A DNA stretch of 6,433 bases from Bacteroidales bacterium UBA4073. GTDB lineage: Bacteria > Bacteroidota > Bacteroidia > Bacteroidales > Tenuifilaceae. Location of the stretch: positions 9,197-15,629 of the forward strand of contig DFYV01000057.1 in the NCBI GenBank assembly GCA_002383425.1, given 5' to 3'. Below, piece by piece: positions 1 to 6,311 of this stretch (position 1 is its first letter; each line of letters begins with the position of its first letter). The position numbers and the translations under genes are program-made. The notes beneath the pieces are model-generated. The model had not been told where the DNA came from. It ran no database searches and worked only from the letters and a program-made list of their open reading frames with translations.

Positions 1-1
1 A

Positions 2-604
2 ATATATGAAGGAATACTACTTGAAAAGGGAAACTCTGAAATCAAAAGCGAAGAAAAACCACAGCGCAATGCAGAAGGAAAGGACGCTGCACCAAAAACA
101 AATATCACGGTAAAAGAAGTTGTTCCCCCAAAAAGCATTCAAGCCAAGGGAGGAACTCTATCCGAAAAGGTTGAACCATCCATAACAGAACCTAAAAGCG
201 CAAACGTTGGTGCAAAGCCAAATCTTGCCACTGTAACAAAATCTTCTAATACATCACAGAATCAAGAAGACAATTTAGCCATACTTGCCGATAAGTTTAA
301 GGGCAAACATAAATTCCGCAACGAGGTTATTGCCGAGCAACACCAAAAGGTTGACATGCAAAGCAAGCTACAAAACAAACCCATAACCGATCTTTCCAAG
401 GCCATTGGCATAAACGATAAGTTCCTGTTCACCAAGGAACTTTTTGGTGGCGACCCCGACCTTTACAACCAAACCATTAAACGTCTAAACCATGCAACCG
501 ACCTGAACGATGCCATAATATACATTCACGAAAATTTTGATTGGGAAGCCGACAACGAAACCGCAATGACTTTTATCGATTTAGTGCGACGGAAATTTTC
601 ATAG
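2..604 (+). CDS. Unrecognised protein, C-terminal part (5' end outside window)
   Basis: The reading frame is open from the first bases of the window to the TAG at 602-604, giving 200 visible residues, so this is the 3' end of a longer gene. An ATG at 356 exists, but the frame has no stop upstream and coding-like sequence continues, so I do not take it as the start. Visible residues 1 to about 85 form a low-complexity stretch rich in Lys, Glu, Pro, Ser, Thr and Asn, probably a disordered linker. From about residue 88 (NLAILADKFKGKHKF) to the end the sequence looks folded and mostly helical, with aromatic-rich motifs FLFTKELFGGD and YIHENFDW near the C-terminus. I see no catalytic motif or membrane segment and cannot assign a function. 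The stop lies 13 bp before rsmI on the same strand, suggesting one operon. A DNA- or protein-binding role is possible but is only a guess. Confidence 0.8.
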   Translation: MYEGILLEKGNSEIKSEEKPQRNAEGKDAAPKTNITVKEVVPPKSIQAKGGTLSEKVEPSITEPKSANVGAKPNLATVTKSSNTSQNQEDNLAILADKFKGKHKFRNEVIAEQHQKVDMQSKLQNKPITDLSKAIGINDKFLFTKELFGGDPDLYNQTIKRLNHATDLNDAIIYIHENFDWEADNETAMTFIDLVRRKFS

Positions 605-617
605 CAAAGCTTTCCTG

Positions 618-1292
618 ATGTCGAAGTTATACCTTGTTCCTACACCCATTGGCAATTTGGCCGATATTACACTCCGAGCCTTAGATGTGCTAAAAAGCGT
701 GAGCCTTATACTGGCCGAAGACACCCGCACCAGTAGCCACCTGTTAAAGCACTATGGCATAGCCACACCGCTACGCTCGCACCACAAGTTTAACGAGCAC
801 CAAACCGTTGAACAAATTGCTGAGCGCATTATTGCCGGTGAATCCATCGCCCTCATATCCGATGCTGGCACACCTGGTATATCTGACCCTGGATTTCTAC
901 TTGTTCATACCTGTCTGAAGAAAGGAGTTGAGGTTGAATGTCTGCCCGGTGCAACCGCCCTCATTCCAGCCCTTGTTCAAAGCGGTTTCCCTATCGACAG
1001 GTTTGTTTTTGAGGGTTTCCTGCCCCAGAAAAAGGGACGCAGCAAACGACTTGAGGCATTGAAAGATGAAGAACGAACGATAATACTATACGAATCGCCA
1101 TTTCGGATTGTAAAGTTACTGGAACAGATGTTGCCCATTTTTGGCACAGACAGACAGGTAAGCCTTTCGCGTGAGCTAACCAAGCTACACGAGGAAACCT
1201 TCCGTGGAACGGTAGTTCAAGCATTGGAACACTTCAAAACCAAACCACCCAAGGGAGAATTTGTAGTAGTGATTGAAGGAAAAGAACGGTGA
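618..1292 (+). CDS. rsmI: 16S rRNA (cytidine(1402)-2'-O)-methyltransferase RsmI
   Basis: This is a cytoplasmic SAM-dependent enzyme of the tetrapyrrole-methylase fold. The family 2'-O-methylates C1402 of 16S rRNA in the ribosomal decoding centre. The 224-residue product has the family signature blocks in order: the N-terminal LVPTPIGNLADITLRAL (6-22), AEDTR (33-37), the glycine-rich ISDAGTPGISDPG (80-92), PGATALIPAL (110-119), FEGFLPQKKGRSKR (131-144), ILYESPFR (156-163), and SLSRELTKLHEETFRGT (182-198). It ends soon after the GEFVVVIEG strand (213-221). The E. coli enzyme is about 286 residues, so the C-terminal extension is absent, which I believe is common in Bacteroidota. The ATG at 618 places the signature at the usual distance from the N-terminus; there is no clear Shine-Dalgarno sequence. 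It follows the unidentified gene by 13 bp. No terminator directly follows the stop. Confidence 0.96.
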   Translation: MSKLYLVPTPIGNLADITLRALDVLKSVSLILAEDTRTSSHLLKHYGIATPLRSHHKFNEHQTVEQIAERIIAGESIALISDAGTPGISDPGFLLVHTCLKKGVEVECLPGATALIPALVQSGFPIDRFVFEGFLPQKKGRSKRLEALKDEERTIILYESPFRIVKLLEQMLPIFGTDRQVSLSRELTKLHEETFRGTVVQALEHFKTKPPKGEFVVVIEGKER

Positions 1293-1383
1293 AGAATTAC
1301 CTGCTCATAAGTTAAAGGTTAAAAGATAAAAAGTTAAAGGATAAGGCAAAGATGAATTCAAAATACCTGTTTCATGAACAATC

Positions 1384-1460
1384 ATCAACCGTGAATCGTG
1401 AATCGTGAAACGTGAACCGTTAAACGTTAAACGTGAACCATCAACCACCTACCATCAAAC
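1384..1460 (+). repeat. Heptad array of variable words, about 11 units
   Basis: Eleven consecutive 7-bp units run without loss of phase. The words seen are ATCAACC, GTGAATC, GTGAAAC, GTGAACC, GTTAAAC, ACCTACC and ATCAAAC. Most fit RTNAANC, so the length and the central AA are kept while other positions vary. A related in-phase array of ATCAACT and GTCAACC follows at 1477-1504. Confidence 0.88.
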
Positions 1461-1531
1461 ATCATCACATCATCATATCAACTGTCAACCATCAACTATC
1501 AACTATTTTTCCGAACAACGAACAAAAATAA

Positions 1532-1566
1532 GTTAAAAGTTAAAAGTTAAAAGTTAAAGGATAAGG
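1532..1566 (+). repeat. GTTAAAA heptad array
   Basis: Three GTTAAAA units (1532, 1539, 1546) are followed in phase by GTTAAAG (1553) and GATAAGG (1560). The last two words are also found in phase at 1333-1346, where they end a shorter version of this array that starts at 1311 and has a 1-nt slip at 1332. Confidence 0.88.
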
Positions 1567-1569
1567 TTC

Positions 1570-1632
1570 AAGAATCAATATTCAATATTCAATATTCTAA
1601 ATTCTAACTTCTAACTTCTAACTTCTAACTTC
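1570..1632 (+). repeat. AATATTC/TAACTTC heptad array, nine units
   Basis: Nine in-phase 7-bp units: one AAGAATC, three AATATTC, one TAAATTC and four TAACTTC. The word changes step by step without a phase break. The homologous place in the right-hand cluster has only one TAACTTC unit, so copy number differs between the two copies. Confidence 0.9.
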
Positions 1633-1648
1633 AAAACCCCAGTTTTAC

Positions 1649-1683
1649 TAACAACGAACAACTAACAACGAACAACTAACATT
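1649..1683 (+). repeat. TAACAAC/GAACAAC heptad array, five units
   Basis: TAACAAC and GAACAAC alternate (1649, 1656, 1663, 1670) and end with TAACATT at 1677, followed by CATCAACC. The right-hand cluster carries the same array on the minus strand (6370-6404) as nearly pure GAACAAC-type units. Confidence 0.88.
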
Positions 1684-1770
1684 CATCAACCAAATTTATT
1701 TTATTATATCTGAGCAGTTACAGAACTCTGAAAAAAACAACACAATTTTTTATTTCGAATTAAACGCAAA

Positions 1771-1799
1771 TATCCCTTCCTTAAAAATAGGAAGGGATA
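1771..1799 (-). terminator. Probable transcription terminator hairpin for the GH3 gene
   Basis: A perfect 10-bp stem, TATCCCTTCC (1771-1780) with GGAAGGGATA (1790-1799), closes a 9-nt loop about 70 bp past the GH3 stop. Read on the minus strand, the 3' side is followed by an AT-rich, moderately T-rich stretch (TTTGCGTTTAATTCG), which suits a minus-strand terminator although there is no clean T run. It lies between convergent genes and could also stop transcription coming from rsmI, though that gene ends about 480 bp away. Confidence 0.5.
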
Positions 1800-1866
1800 C
1801 GAACAAAAAGTTTAGGTTAATCCAGTAAGTAAAATGCCTAAACAAGCCAAATGCTTTACTGGGATA

Positions 1867-4377
1867 TCAATTAATTTCAAAGGGGGCTTCAAGCCTGATA
1901 TCTGCAGAGGAGGCGCCTACTTTAAGGGTATATAAACCCTTATCAATAGTCCAATCGCCAGTAGAGGAATCCCATCGGGCAAAGGAACGACTGTTAATTA
2001 CCATCCTAACCTTGGTTTCCTCGCCAGGTTTCAGGTGTGCTATGGCAAAACCTTTTAACTCCTTAGGTGGACGATCACTTCCCTCGGGGGGTGCCACGTA
2101 CAGCTGCACCACTTCGGTGCCTTCCCTATTCCCAGTGTTTGAGATTGTTACCACCACTTCGCAACTATCTTTACCCAGCCTATTCACCGTCAAGGAATCG
2201 TATCCAAAAGTTGTAAACGACAAACCATGCCCAAAGGGGAAAGCTGGTTTGATATTATGTTTTTCGTAATACCGGTAACCCATAAATACTCCCTCATGGT
2301 ATGGAGCAACCAACGAAGCATCGCGATAATTTTTATACGCAGGCGATTGTTCAGCATTGGCAATAAATGAGAATGGAAGTTTACCAGAGGGGTTCGTCTT
2401 TCCGGTTATAATGTCAAACAGGGCAGTAGAACCTTCCTGTCCAGGGAAAAATACATCGATTATCGCAGGGACTTTACTTCCCCAGTCCTTCATATCAATA
2501 GCTGTACCGCCATAAAGCACCACAATAGTTTTGGGGTTAGCTTTTACCACTTCAGCTATCAGTTTATCCTGCCCCATGGACAGCCCCATTCCACCTACCC
2601 TATCAAATCCTTCACTTTCAATAAAATCACTTGACCCCACAAAAACTATGGCCACGTCACTCTTTTTGGCCAAAGTTGCAGCCTCAGCTATAGTTTGGCT
2701 ATAATCATTTTTACTTTCAAAATAATCCCATCCTAACTGACAAACGGCAGAACCTCCATTTTCATAAAATTCAAGAGTTATTGGATACTTAACACCTGCT
2801 TTTAGCTCAATATAAGCCGAATCTATAGCAGTTGCATGGTCAGTCCAGTTATCAATTACTGTTTTGCCATTAATAGTTAGCCGTACCCCATCGTCGCTTG
2901 CTGTTACCAAAGCATATTTACGTGTAACAGGAGGTATAAGTATTCCTGTCCATCTCACCGAGTATTGGTCATTACCAAGTTCTTTAGCTGGCTGTCGATC
3001 TTCCCAGTTAAAATTTATCATCGAATCGACTCTTGTAAGTTTGGGCTGCCCTTCGAGTTTGAGGGATTGAAAATATTCGGCTTTTAAGCCGGGCTTACCA
3101 TCAGGAGTTCTAAAATACCTTGCAGGGATAGGGTGTAACTGAGAGGGTTGCAACTTGACGCCTTCAGCATATCCGATTATAAGTTTTTCCCCCAGCATTT
3201 CACTGAATACGTCCAAAGGGCTGGGTGACGAGGCAGGAGTAATTCTCGAACTACCTCCCCCGCCAGTTCGTGCTACGGCAGCATTGGGACCAATAATTGC
3301 TATTGAGCGGAGTTCCTGAACGTTAAGCGGTAAAATGCCGTTTTCGTTTTTTAGGAGAACCATGCTACGGGCAGCAACATCATAAGCTACCTGACGGCTT
3401 TTGCTAAAGGGGTTAGGGAAATTGATATTGGTAGGCCGGTCGAAAAGCCCCGATTTGAATTTTACCCATAGAATCCTCCTAACCATGTTATCGATATCCG
3501 TTTCAGAAATCAATCCCTCCTGAATGGCCAACTTAATCTTTTCATGGCTAAAGTGAACCGCAGTAGGCATTTCTAAATCCAGCCCGTTTTTAATAGCGTT
3601 TACTGTAGAATGTGTTGCGCCCCAGTCGGAAACCACTAAGCCTTTAAACCCCCAGTCATTTTTAAGTATATCATTTAGCAGATGTTGATTTTCTGAGGCA
3701 TACCAACCATTTACTTTGTTATAAGCAGCCATTACCGTATAAACTCCACCCTCTTTAACCGCCATCTCAAAATGTGATAGATACAGTTCCCTGAGGGTTT
3801 GTTCATCAACCTTAACATCAACCCTAAACCTTTCCCATTCCTGATTGTTAAGGGCGTAATGCTTCACAGAACTTATAACTCCCTCATTCTGTACAGCTTT
3901 AATATAAGCAACTGCCATACGACCGGCAAGCCAGGGATCCTCGCCAAAACTTTCGAAATTACGTCCACCCGTAGGCAACCGATGAAGGTTAATGCATGGC
4001 CCCAAAATGTAATTTCTACCTTTAAATAGTGTTTCTTTGGCAATGGCCTTACCATATTCCGAAGCCAACGAGGTATCCCAAGTGGCAGCAAGCGAAACTC
4101 CTGAAGGAAATGCGGTAGCAGTATCCCAGCGCACACCGATTGGGCCATCACTCATTTTAAAATCGGGTATTCCCAATCGTTCATTTATAGCTGTTTTCAT
4201 ACCCCGATTATCGGGTAACCCTGCCAGCTGGTCAATTTTTTCATCAAGTGTCATTTGCTTAAGTAGGTCTTCTACCCTATCTTCAGCACTTAGTTCAGGA
4301 TTTTTGTATGCTGGTCTTTCACTACATGAAACCAAAAACAGAAGACTCAACAAAATCAACATAAATTTATTTTTCAT
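1867..4377 (-). CDS. Glycoside hydrolase family 3 lipoprotein with PA14 domain (beta-glucosidase-like)
   Basis: An exported enzyme predicted to release terminal, probably beta-linked, sugars from oligosaccharides by the retaining mechanism. The 836 residues start with a lipoprotein signal peptide (hydrophobic 6-16, lipobox LVSC, Cys18), so it should be anchored in the cell envelope. The GH3 N-terminal barrel covers about 31-315, with SDGP (Asp77), GGRNFESFGEDP (137-148), KHYALNNQE (172-180) and the nucleophile Asp251 in VVSDWGA. The C-terminal alpha/beta domain begins near 338 and is interrupted at about 426-555 by a PA14 domain (GLKAEYF, ASDDGVRLTINGKTVIDNW). It then resumes with IESEGFDR, where Glu589 is the likely acid/base. 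A fibronectin-III-like domain (about 735-825, VQLYVAPPEGSDRPPKELKGF) ends the protein. Domain order matches PA14-bearing beta-glucosidases such as that of Kluyveromyces marxianus. All key residues are present. Exact substrate (glucose, xylose or other) is not decidable. The gene stands alone, with no SusC/SusD nearby. The ATG at 4377 gives a normal signal peptide; Met6 is a less likely alternative. Confidence 0.95.
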   Translation of the reverse strand: MKNKFMLILLSLLFLVSCSERPAYKNPELSAEDRVEDLLKQMTLDEKIDQLAGLPDNRGMKTAINERLGIPDFKMSDGPIGVRWDTATAFPSGVSLAATWDTSLASEYGKAIAKETLFKGRNYILGPCINLHRLPTGGRNFESFGEDPWLAGRMAVAYIKAVQNEGVISSVKHYALNNQEWERFRVDVKVDEQTLRELYLSHFEMAVKEGGVYTVMAAYNKVNGWYASENQHLLNDILKNDWGFKGLVVSDWGATHSTVNAIKNGLDLEMPTAVHFSHEKIKLAIQEGLISETDIDNMVRRILWVKFKSGLFDRPTNINFPNPFSKSRQVAYDVAARSMVLLKNENGILPLNVQELRSIAIIGPNAAVARTGGGGSSRITPASSPSPLDVFSEMLGEKLIIGYAEGVKLQPSQLHPIPARYFRTPDGKPGLKAEYFQSLKLEGQPKLTRVDSMINFNWEDRQPAKELGNDQYSVRWTGILIPPVTRKYALVTASDDGVRLTINGKTVIDNWTDHATAIDSAYIELKAGVKYPITLEFYENGGSAVCQLGWDYFESKNDYSQTIAEAATLAKKSDVAIVFVGSSDFIESEGFDRVGGMGLSMGQDKLIAEVVKANPKTIVVLYGGTAIDMKDWGSKVPAIIDVFFPGQEGSTALFDIITGKTNPSGKLPFSFIANAEQSPAYKNYRDASLVAPYHEGVFMGYRYYEKHNIKPAFPFGHGLSFTTFGYDSLTVNRLGKDSCEVVVTISNTGNREGTEVVQLYVAPPEGSDRPPKELKGFAIAHLKPGEETKVRMVINSRSFARWDSSTGDWTIDKGLYTLKVGASSADIRLEAPFEIN

Positions 4378-4505
4378 TGCTATAAAAAATTAAAGGTTAG
4401 CGAACATTCAGGCTAATTAGCTTATACTTGTTACAATTCCAATACAAACGAAACATGTTGAAGAACCCTTTAAGGAAAGAAAAAAACAATTTTACCAAGA
4501 ACTCA

Positions 4506-4529
4506 GAGGAAAGGCTTACTCTTTTCCTC
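4506..4529. other. Small hairpin in the GH3 upstream region
   Basis: GAGGAAAGG (4506-4514) can pair with CTTTTCCTC (4521-4529), a 9-bp stem with one G-T pair and a 6-nt loop. It lies about 130 bp before the GH3 start and, if transcribed, would be in the 5' leader. There is no T run right after it on the minus strand, so it is not an obvious terminator. Role unknown; it could be chance. Confidence 0.35.
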
Positions 4530-4701
4530 ATCAAACTCAATGGTTAAGCAGCTATTCTTGCCCTTTAAAAATCTTCAGAAATAAGCTGCACGATAAAACA
4601 CCTAACAACACAAATATGCATAATTTTTCGGATACATGCAATGAGGTACAAAAATAAAATTATGCTATCTTATGTAGGTGGGGGTTTCCTTGAAAGGTTA
4701 A

Positions 4702-4735
4702 TCTCCTGTCAGGGTTTTAAAACCCTGACAGGAGA
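4702..4735. repeat. Perfect 34-bp palindrome (REP-like)
   Basis: The arms TCTCCTGTCAGGGTTTT (4702-4718) and the exact reverse complement (4719-4735) meet without a spacer, giving 17-bp arms. The CCTGTCAGGG/CCCTGACAGG core resembles palindromes I recall as recurrent in intergenic DNA of Bacteroidota; that recollection needs a genome search. It may be a REP-type dispersed element or a strong bidirectional transcription stop. It is not adjacent to any gene end, lying about 325 bp upstream of the GH3 start and 244 bp past the helicase stop. Confidence 0.85.
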
Positions 4736-4820
4736 AGGTATTTCCTGTGGAAAATTCACCAACCGTATTATCAGTTAGGTAATGAACTTACAGGTAATAA
4801 GGAAACGAATAAATAAAATG

Positions 4821-4964
4821 TAATATGAGTCCAGTCAAAAAAGGCCAAAAGCAAACGCGTCATTGCGAGGAGGCACGACGAAGCAATCTGTTGCTCAAAG
4901 AGATATAGATTGCTTCGCTTCGCTCGCAATGACGAGAATACCTTTTTAGACTGGACTCTAATAT
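4821..4964. mobile_element. MITE-like element with terminal inverted repeats and 6-bp target duplication
   Basis: The element proper is 132 bp (4827-4958). Its ends are inverted repeats: GAGTCCAGTCAAAAAAGG at 4827-4844 against the reverse complement of 4941-4958, 17 of 18 matching, the outer 10 exact. The direct repeat TAATAT flanks it on both sides (4821-4826 and 4959-4964), as expected for a target-site duplication. It has no coding capacity, so it would need a transposase supplied from elsewhere. The interior holds a second, larger inverted repeat (4858-4934). The element lies 14 bp past the helicase stop on the minus strand, so its long hairpin may also act as that gene's transcription stop. 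The transposase family cannot be named from these ends. Confidence 0.78.
4858..4934. repeat. Inner inverted repeat, CGTCATTGCGAG type
   Basis: The left arm, 4858-4889, starts CGTCATTGCGAG and ends CGAAGCAATCT. The right arm, 4907-4934, read as its reverse complement, starts CGTCATTGCGAG and ends GCGAAGCAATCT. The arms differ only in the middle, where the left is 4 nt longer. The loop is 17 nt. This motif is, from memory, a very widespread dispersed intergenic repeat in unrelated bacterial phyla, and it seems to be the conserved heart of the MITE-like element. Confidence 0.82.
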
Positions 4965-4978
4965 GTAACTAACAACTT

Positions 4979-6121
4979 TTAATTCTCTGGTTTATAGTCT
5001 ATCTCAAAAATTTTTAATCCGAGAAAACGCTCAATGTTACGAAGCCGACTACGCTGAGCGGGGCTCACAAAGGTGATAGCAACACCATCGGATTGGGCAC
5101 GTGCTGTGCGGCCAATGCGGTGGACATAATCCTCGGGATCGTTAGGTACATCGTAATTAACCACAAAATCGATATCCTCAATATCGATACCTCGGGCAAC
5201 AATATCGGTAGCCACCAGTACTTGTACTTTACGGTTACGGAAATTGAGCATCACCTCCTCGCGCTGCCTTTGTTCCAAATCGGAATGCATTGCGGTAACG
5301 CTAACCCCTAAATTACGCAGCTTGTTCTCAATACTTTTCACCTCAGCCTTTGTTGAGGCAAAAACTAATGCACTCTGTACCACATCCTTTGTGCCTAAAA
5401 GCGATGCTAAAAGTGATAATTTCCCCGAATCGGGCACATGGTAAACTGCCTGAAGGATATTTTCGGCAGGCTTTGAAACCGCAAGATTAATCTCAACAGG
5501 ATTAGCTAAAATTGATTTTGCAAGTTTACGAATGTTAGGCGGCATGGTTGCTGAAAACATAAGGGTTTGCCTCTGCTTGGGCAAATGAGCTGTAATTGCC
5601 ATGATGTCGTCGTAAAAGCCCATATCGAGCATACGGTCGGCTTCATCGAGCACAAGATGCTGGACTCCATTGAGTTTAACGTATCCCATTTGGATATGCT
5701 GTATCAATCGGCCAGGAGTTGCAATAATAACCTCAGCGCCATGTTCCAGGGCCTGCCTCTGCCTATCCCAATTTGAAGCATCGTTGCCACCGTAAACAGC
5801 AATGGAGCTAACCGGAGCAAAGTACGATAGCCCCTCCACCTGCTGGTCGATTTGCATGGCAAGCTCGCGGGTTGGAACAACCACAAGGGTGTTTACCAGA
5901 GTAGTTTCGTGCTTCACCTCAGCCAAAAGGCTAAGCAAGGGTAATACAAAGGCTGCTGTTTTCCCAGTACCGGTTTGCGCACATGCAAGCAAGTCGCGCC
6001 CCTCTAAAATTACTGGTATAGCCATCTCCTGAATCGGAGTTGGGTTTTGGTAACCTATTGCATCAATACCCTCAAGAACTGTTGGGTGTAAATTAAACCT
6101 TTTAAAACTCAAATTTTCCAA
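4979..6121 (-). CDS. DEAD-box ATP-dependent RNA helicase, RhlE-like
   Basis: A cytoplasmic helicase that uses ATP to open short RNA duplexes; relatives act in ribosome assembly, RNA decay and cold adaptation. All core motifs are intact in 380 residues: Q motif (GYQNPTPIQ, 23-31), I (AQTGTGKT, 48-55), Ia (PTRELA, 83-88), Ib (TPGR, 135-138), II (DEAD, 159-162), III (SAT, 190-192), IV (LVFAS, 252-256), V (ATDIVARGID, 304-313) and VI (HRIGRTAR, 334-341). It ends about 40 residues after motif VI, so it is a minimal two-RecA-domain form without the basic tail that many RhlE proteins have. The codon at 6119-6121 is TTG and there is no in-frame ATG between it and the upstream stop at 6158-6160. A second TTG at 6110-6112 would give MSFKRFN, closer to typical family N-termini, and has GGAAAA just upstream, so the true start may be 6112. 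RhlE, rather than another DEAD-box class, is an inference. Confidence 0.94.
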   Translation of the reverse strand: MENLSFKRFNLHPTVLEGIDAIGYQNPTPIQEMAIPVILEGRDLLACAQTGTGKTAAFVLPLLSLLAEVKHETTLVNTLVVVPTRELAMQIDQQVEGLSYFAPVSSIAVYGGNDASNWDRQRQALEHGAEVIIATPGRLIQHIQMGYVKLNGVQHLVLDEADRMLDMGFYDDIMAITAHLPKQRQTLMFSATMPPNIRKLAKSILANPVEINLAVSKPAENILQAVYHVPDSGKLSLLASLLGTKDVVQSALVFASTKAEVKSIENKLRNLGVSVTAMHSDLEQRQREEVMLNFRNRKVQVLVATDIVARGIDIEDIDFVVNYDVPNDPEDYVHRIGRTARAQSDGVAITFVSPAQRSRLRNIERFLGLKIFEIDYKPEN

Positions 6122-6252
6122 AAATTTTTGTAAAGGTAGTAAATGTTTTGAAGCATTTTATTGCTTAACGTCTTGTATTCACGAAGTCCCGATTTATAGC
6201 GATTTTACAAAGGGCAAAAATTGCAGTGCATTCGCCAACCTCTTTTAGCTTA
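6122..6252. other. Helicase upstream region
   Basis: About 130 bp of AT-rich DNA that should hold the leader and promoter of the helicase gene, read leftward. I could not find a convincing TANNTTTG box with a matching upstream TTTG. No RNA gene or coding frame is visible. Confidence 0.4.
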
Positions 6253-6301
6253 GAATTACGAATTACGAATTATGAATTATGAATTACGAATTACGAATTA
6301 C
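6253..6301 (-). repeat. GAATTAC/GAATTAT heptad array, seven units
   Basis: Seven perfect in-phase units on the plus strand: GAATTAC at 6253, 6260, 6281, 6288 and 6295, GAATTAT at 6267 and 6274. On the minus strand, the strand that matches the left cluster, this reads as GTAATTC. This word does not occur in the left cluster, so each cluster has its own arrays as well as shared blocks. Confidence 0.92.
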
Positions 6302-6311
6302 GTTTTTTTAC

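Larger units (their letters stand above)
1311..1691 (+). repeat. Mosaic cluster of 7-bp tandem repeats (left copy)
   Basis: About 380 bp of non-coding DNA between the convergent rsmI and GH3 genes is built almost wholly of 7-bp units. Several different words each form short in-phase arrays: GTTAAAR, RTSAAYC, RTCAACY, GAACAAC, AATATTC and TAACTTC. Short non-repeat blocks join them, such as ATTTTTCCGAACAACGAAC (1505-1523) and AAAACCCCAGTTTTAC (1633-1648). An 18-bp direct repeat, AAAAGTTAAAGGATAAGG, occurs at 1329-1346 and 1549-1566. The same blocks recur on the opposite strand at 6312-6433. No open reading frame of note runs through it. Function unknown; it resembles, by analogy only, the heptanucleotide STRR repeats described in cyanobacteria. 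Confidence 0.9.
4378..4978. other. Non-coding gap between GH3 and helicase genes
   Basis: Roughly 600 bp without a credible coding frame. It contains a small hairpin (4506-4529), a 34-bp palindrome (4702-4735) and a MITE-like element (4821-4964). The GH3 promoter must lie in the part nearest 4378 or further right, because GH3 is read leftward. I found no convincing pair of Bacteroidota promoter boxes (TTTG about 20 bp before TANNTTTG) there. Confidence 0.7.

Noticed and set aside
356..604. Separate 82-residue gene starting at the ATG at 356
   Set aside because: The same frame is open to the window edge with protein-like content, so this ATG is most likely an internal methionine of a longer gene.
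1311..1691. CRISPR array
   Set aside because: Units are 7 bp, directly adjacent and variable; there are no 20-40 bp repeats with unique spacers and no cas genes.
1822..1862. Hairpin CCAGTAA/TTACTGG just after the GH3 stop
   Set aside because: The stem is only 7 bp with a 27-nt loop and little inner pairing; the 10-bp stem at 1771-1799 is a better terminator candidate.
4037..4393. Plus-strand frame of 118 residues over the GH3 5' end
   Set aside because: It lies antisense to the well-supported GH3 gene and has no recognisable domain; other antisense frames over GH3, rsmI and the helicase were dropped for the same reason.
4649..4656. Possible minus-strand promoter box TATTTTTG (TANNTTTG type) for GH3
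   Set aside because: No TTTG box is found at the expected distance upstream, and the leader would be about 270 nt; in AT-rich DNA this is easily chance.
4741..4753. Short TTTCC-TGT-GGAAA hairpin beside the 34-bp palindrome
   Set aside because: A 5-bp stem is too short to separate from chance in this composition.
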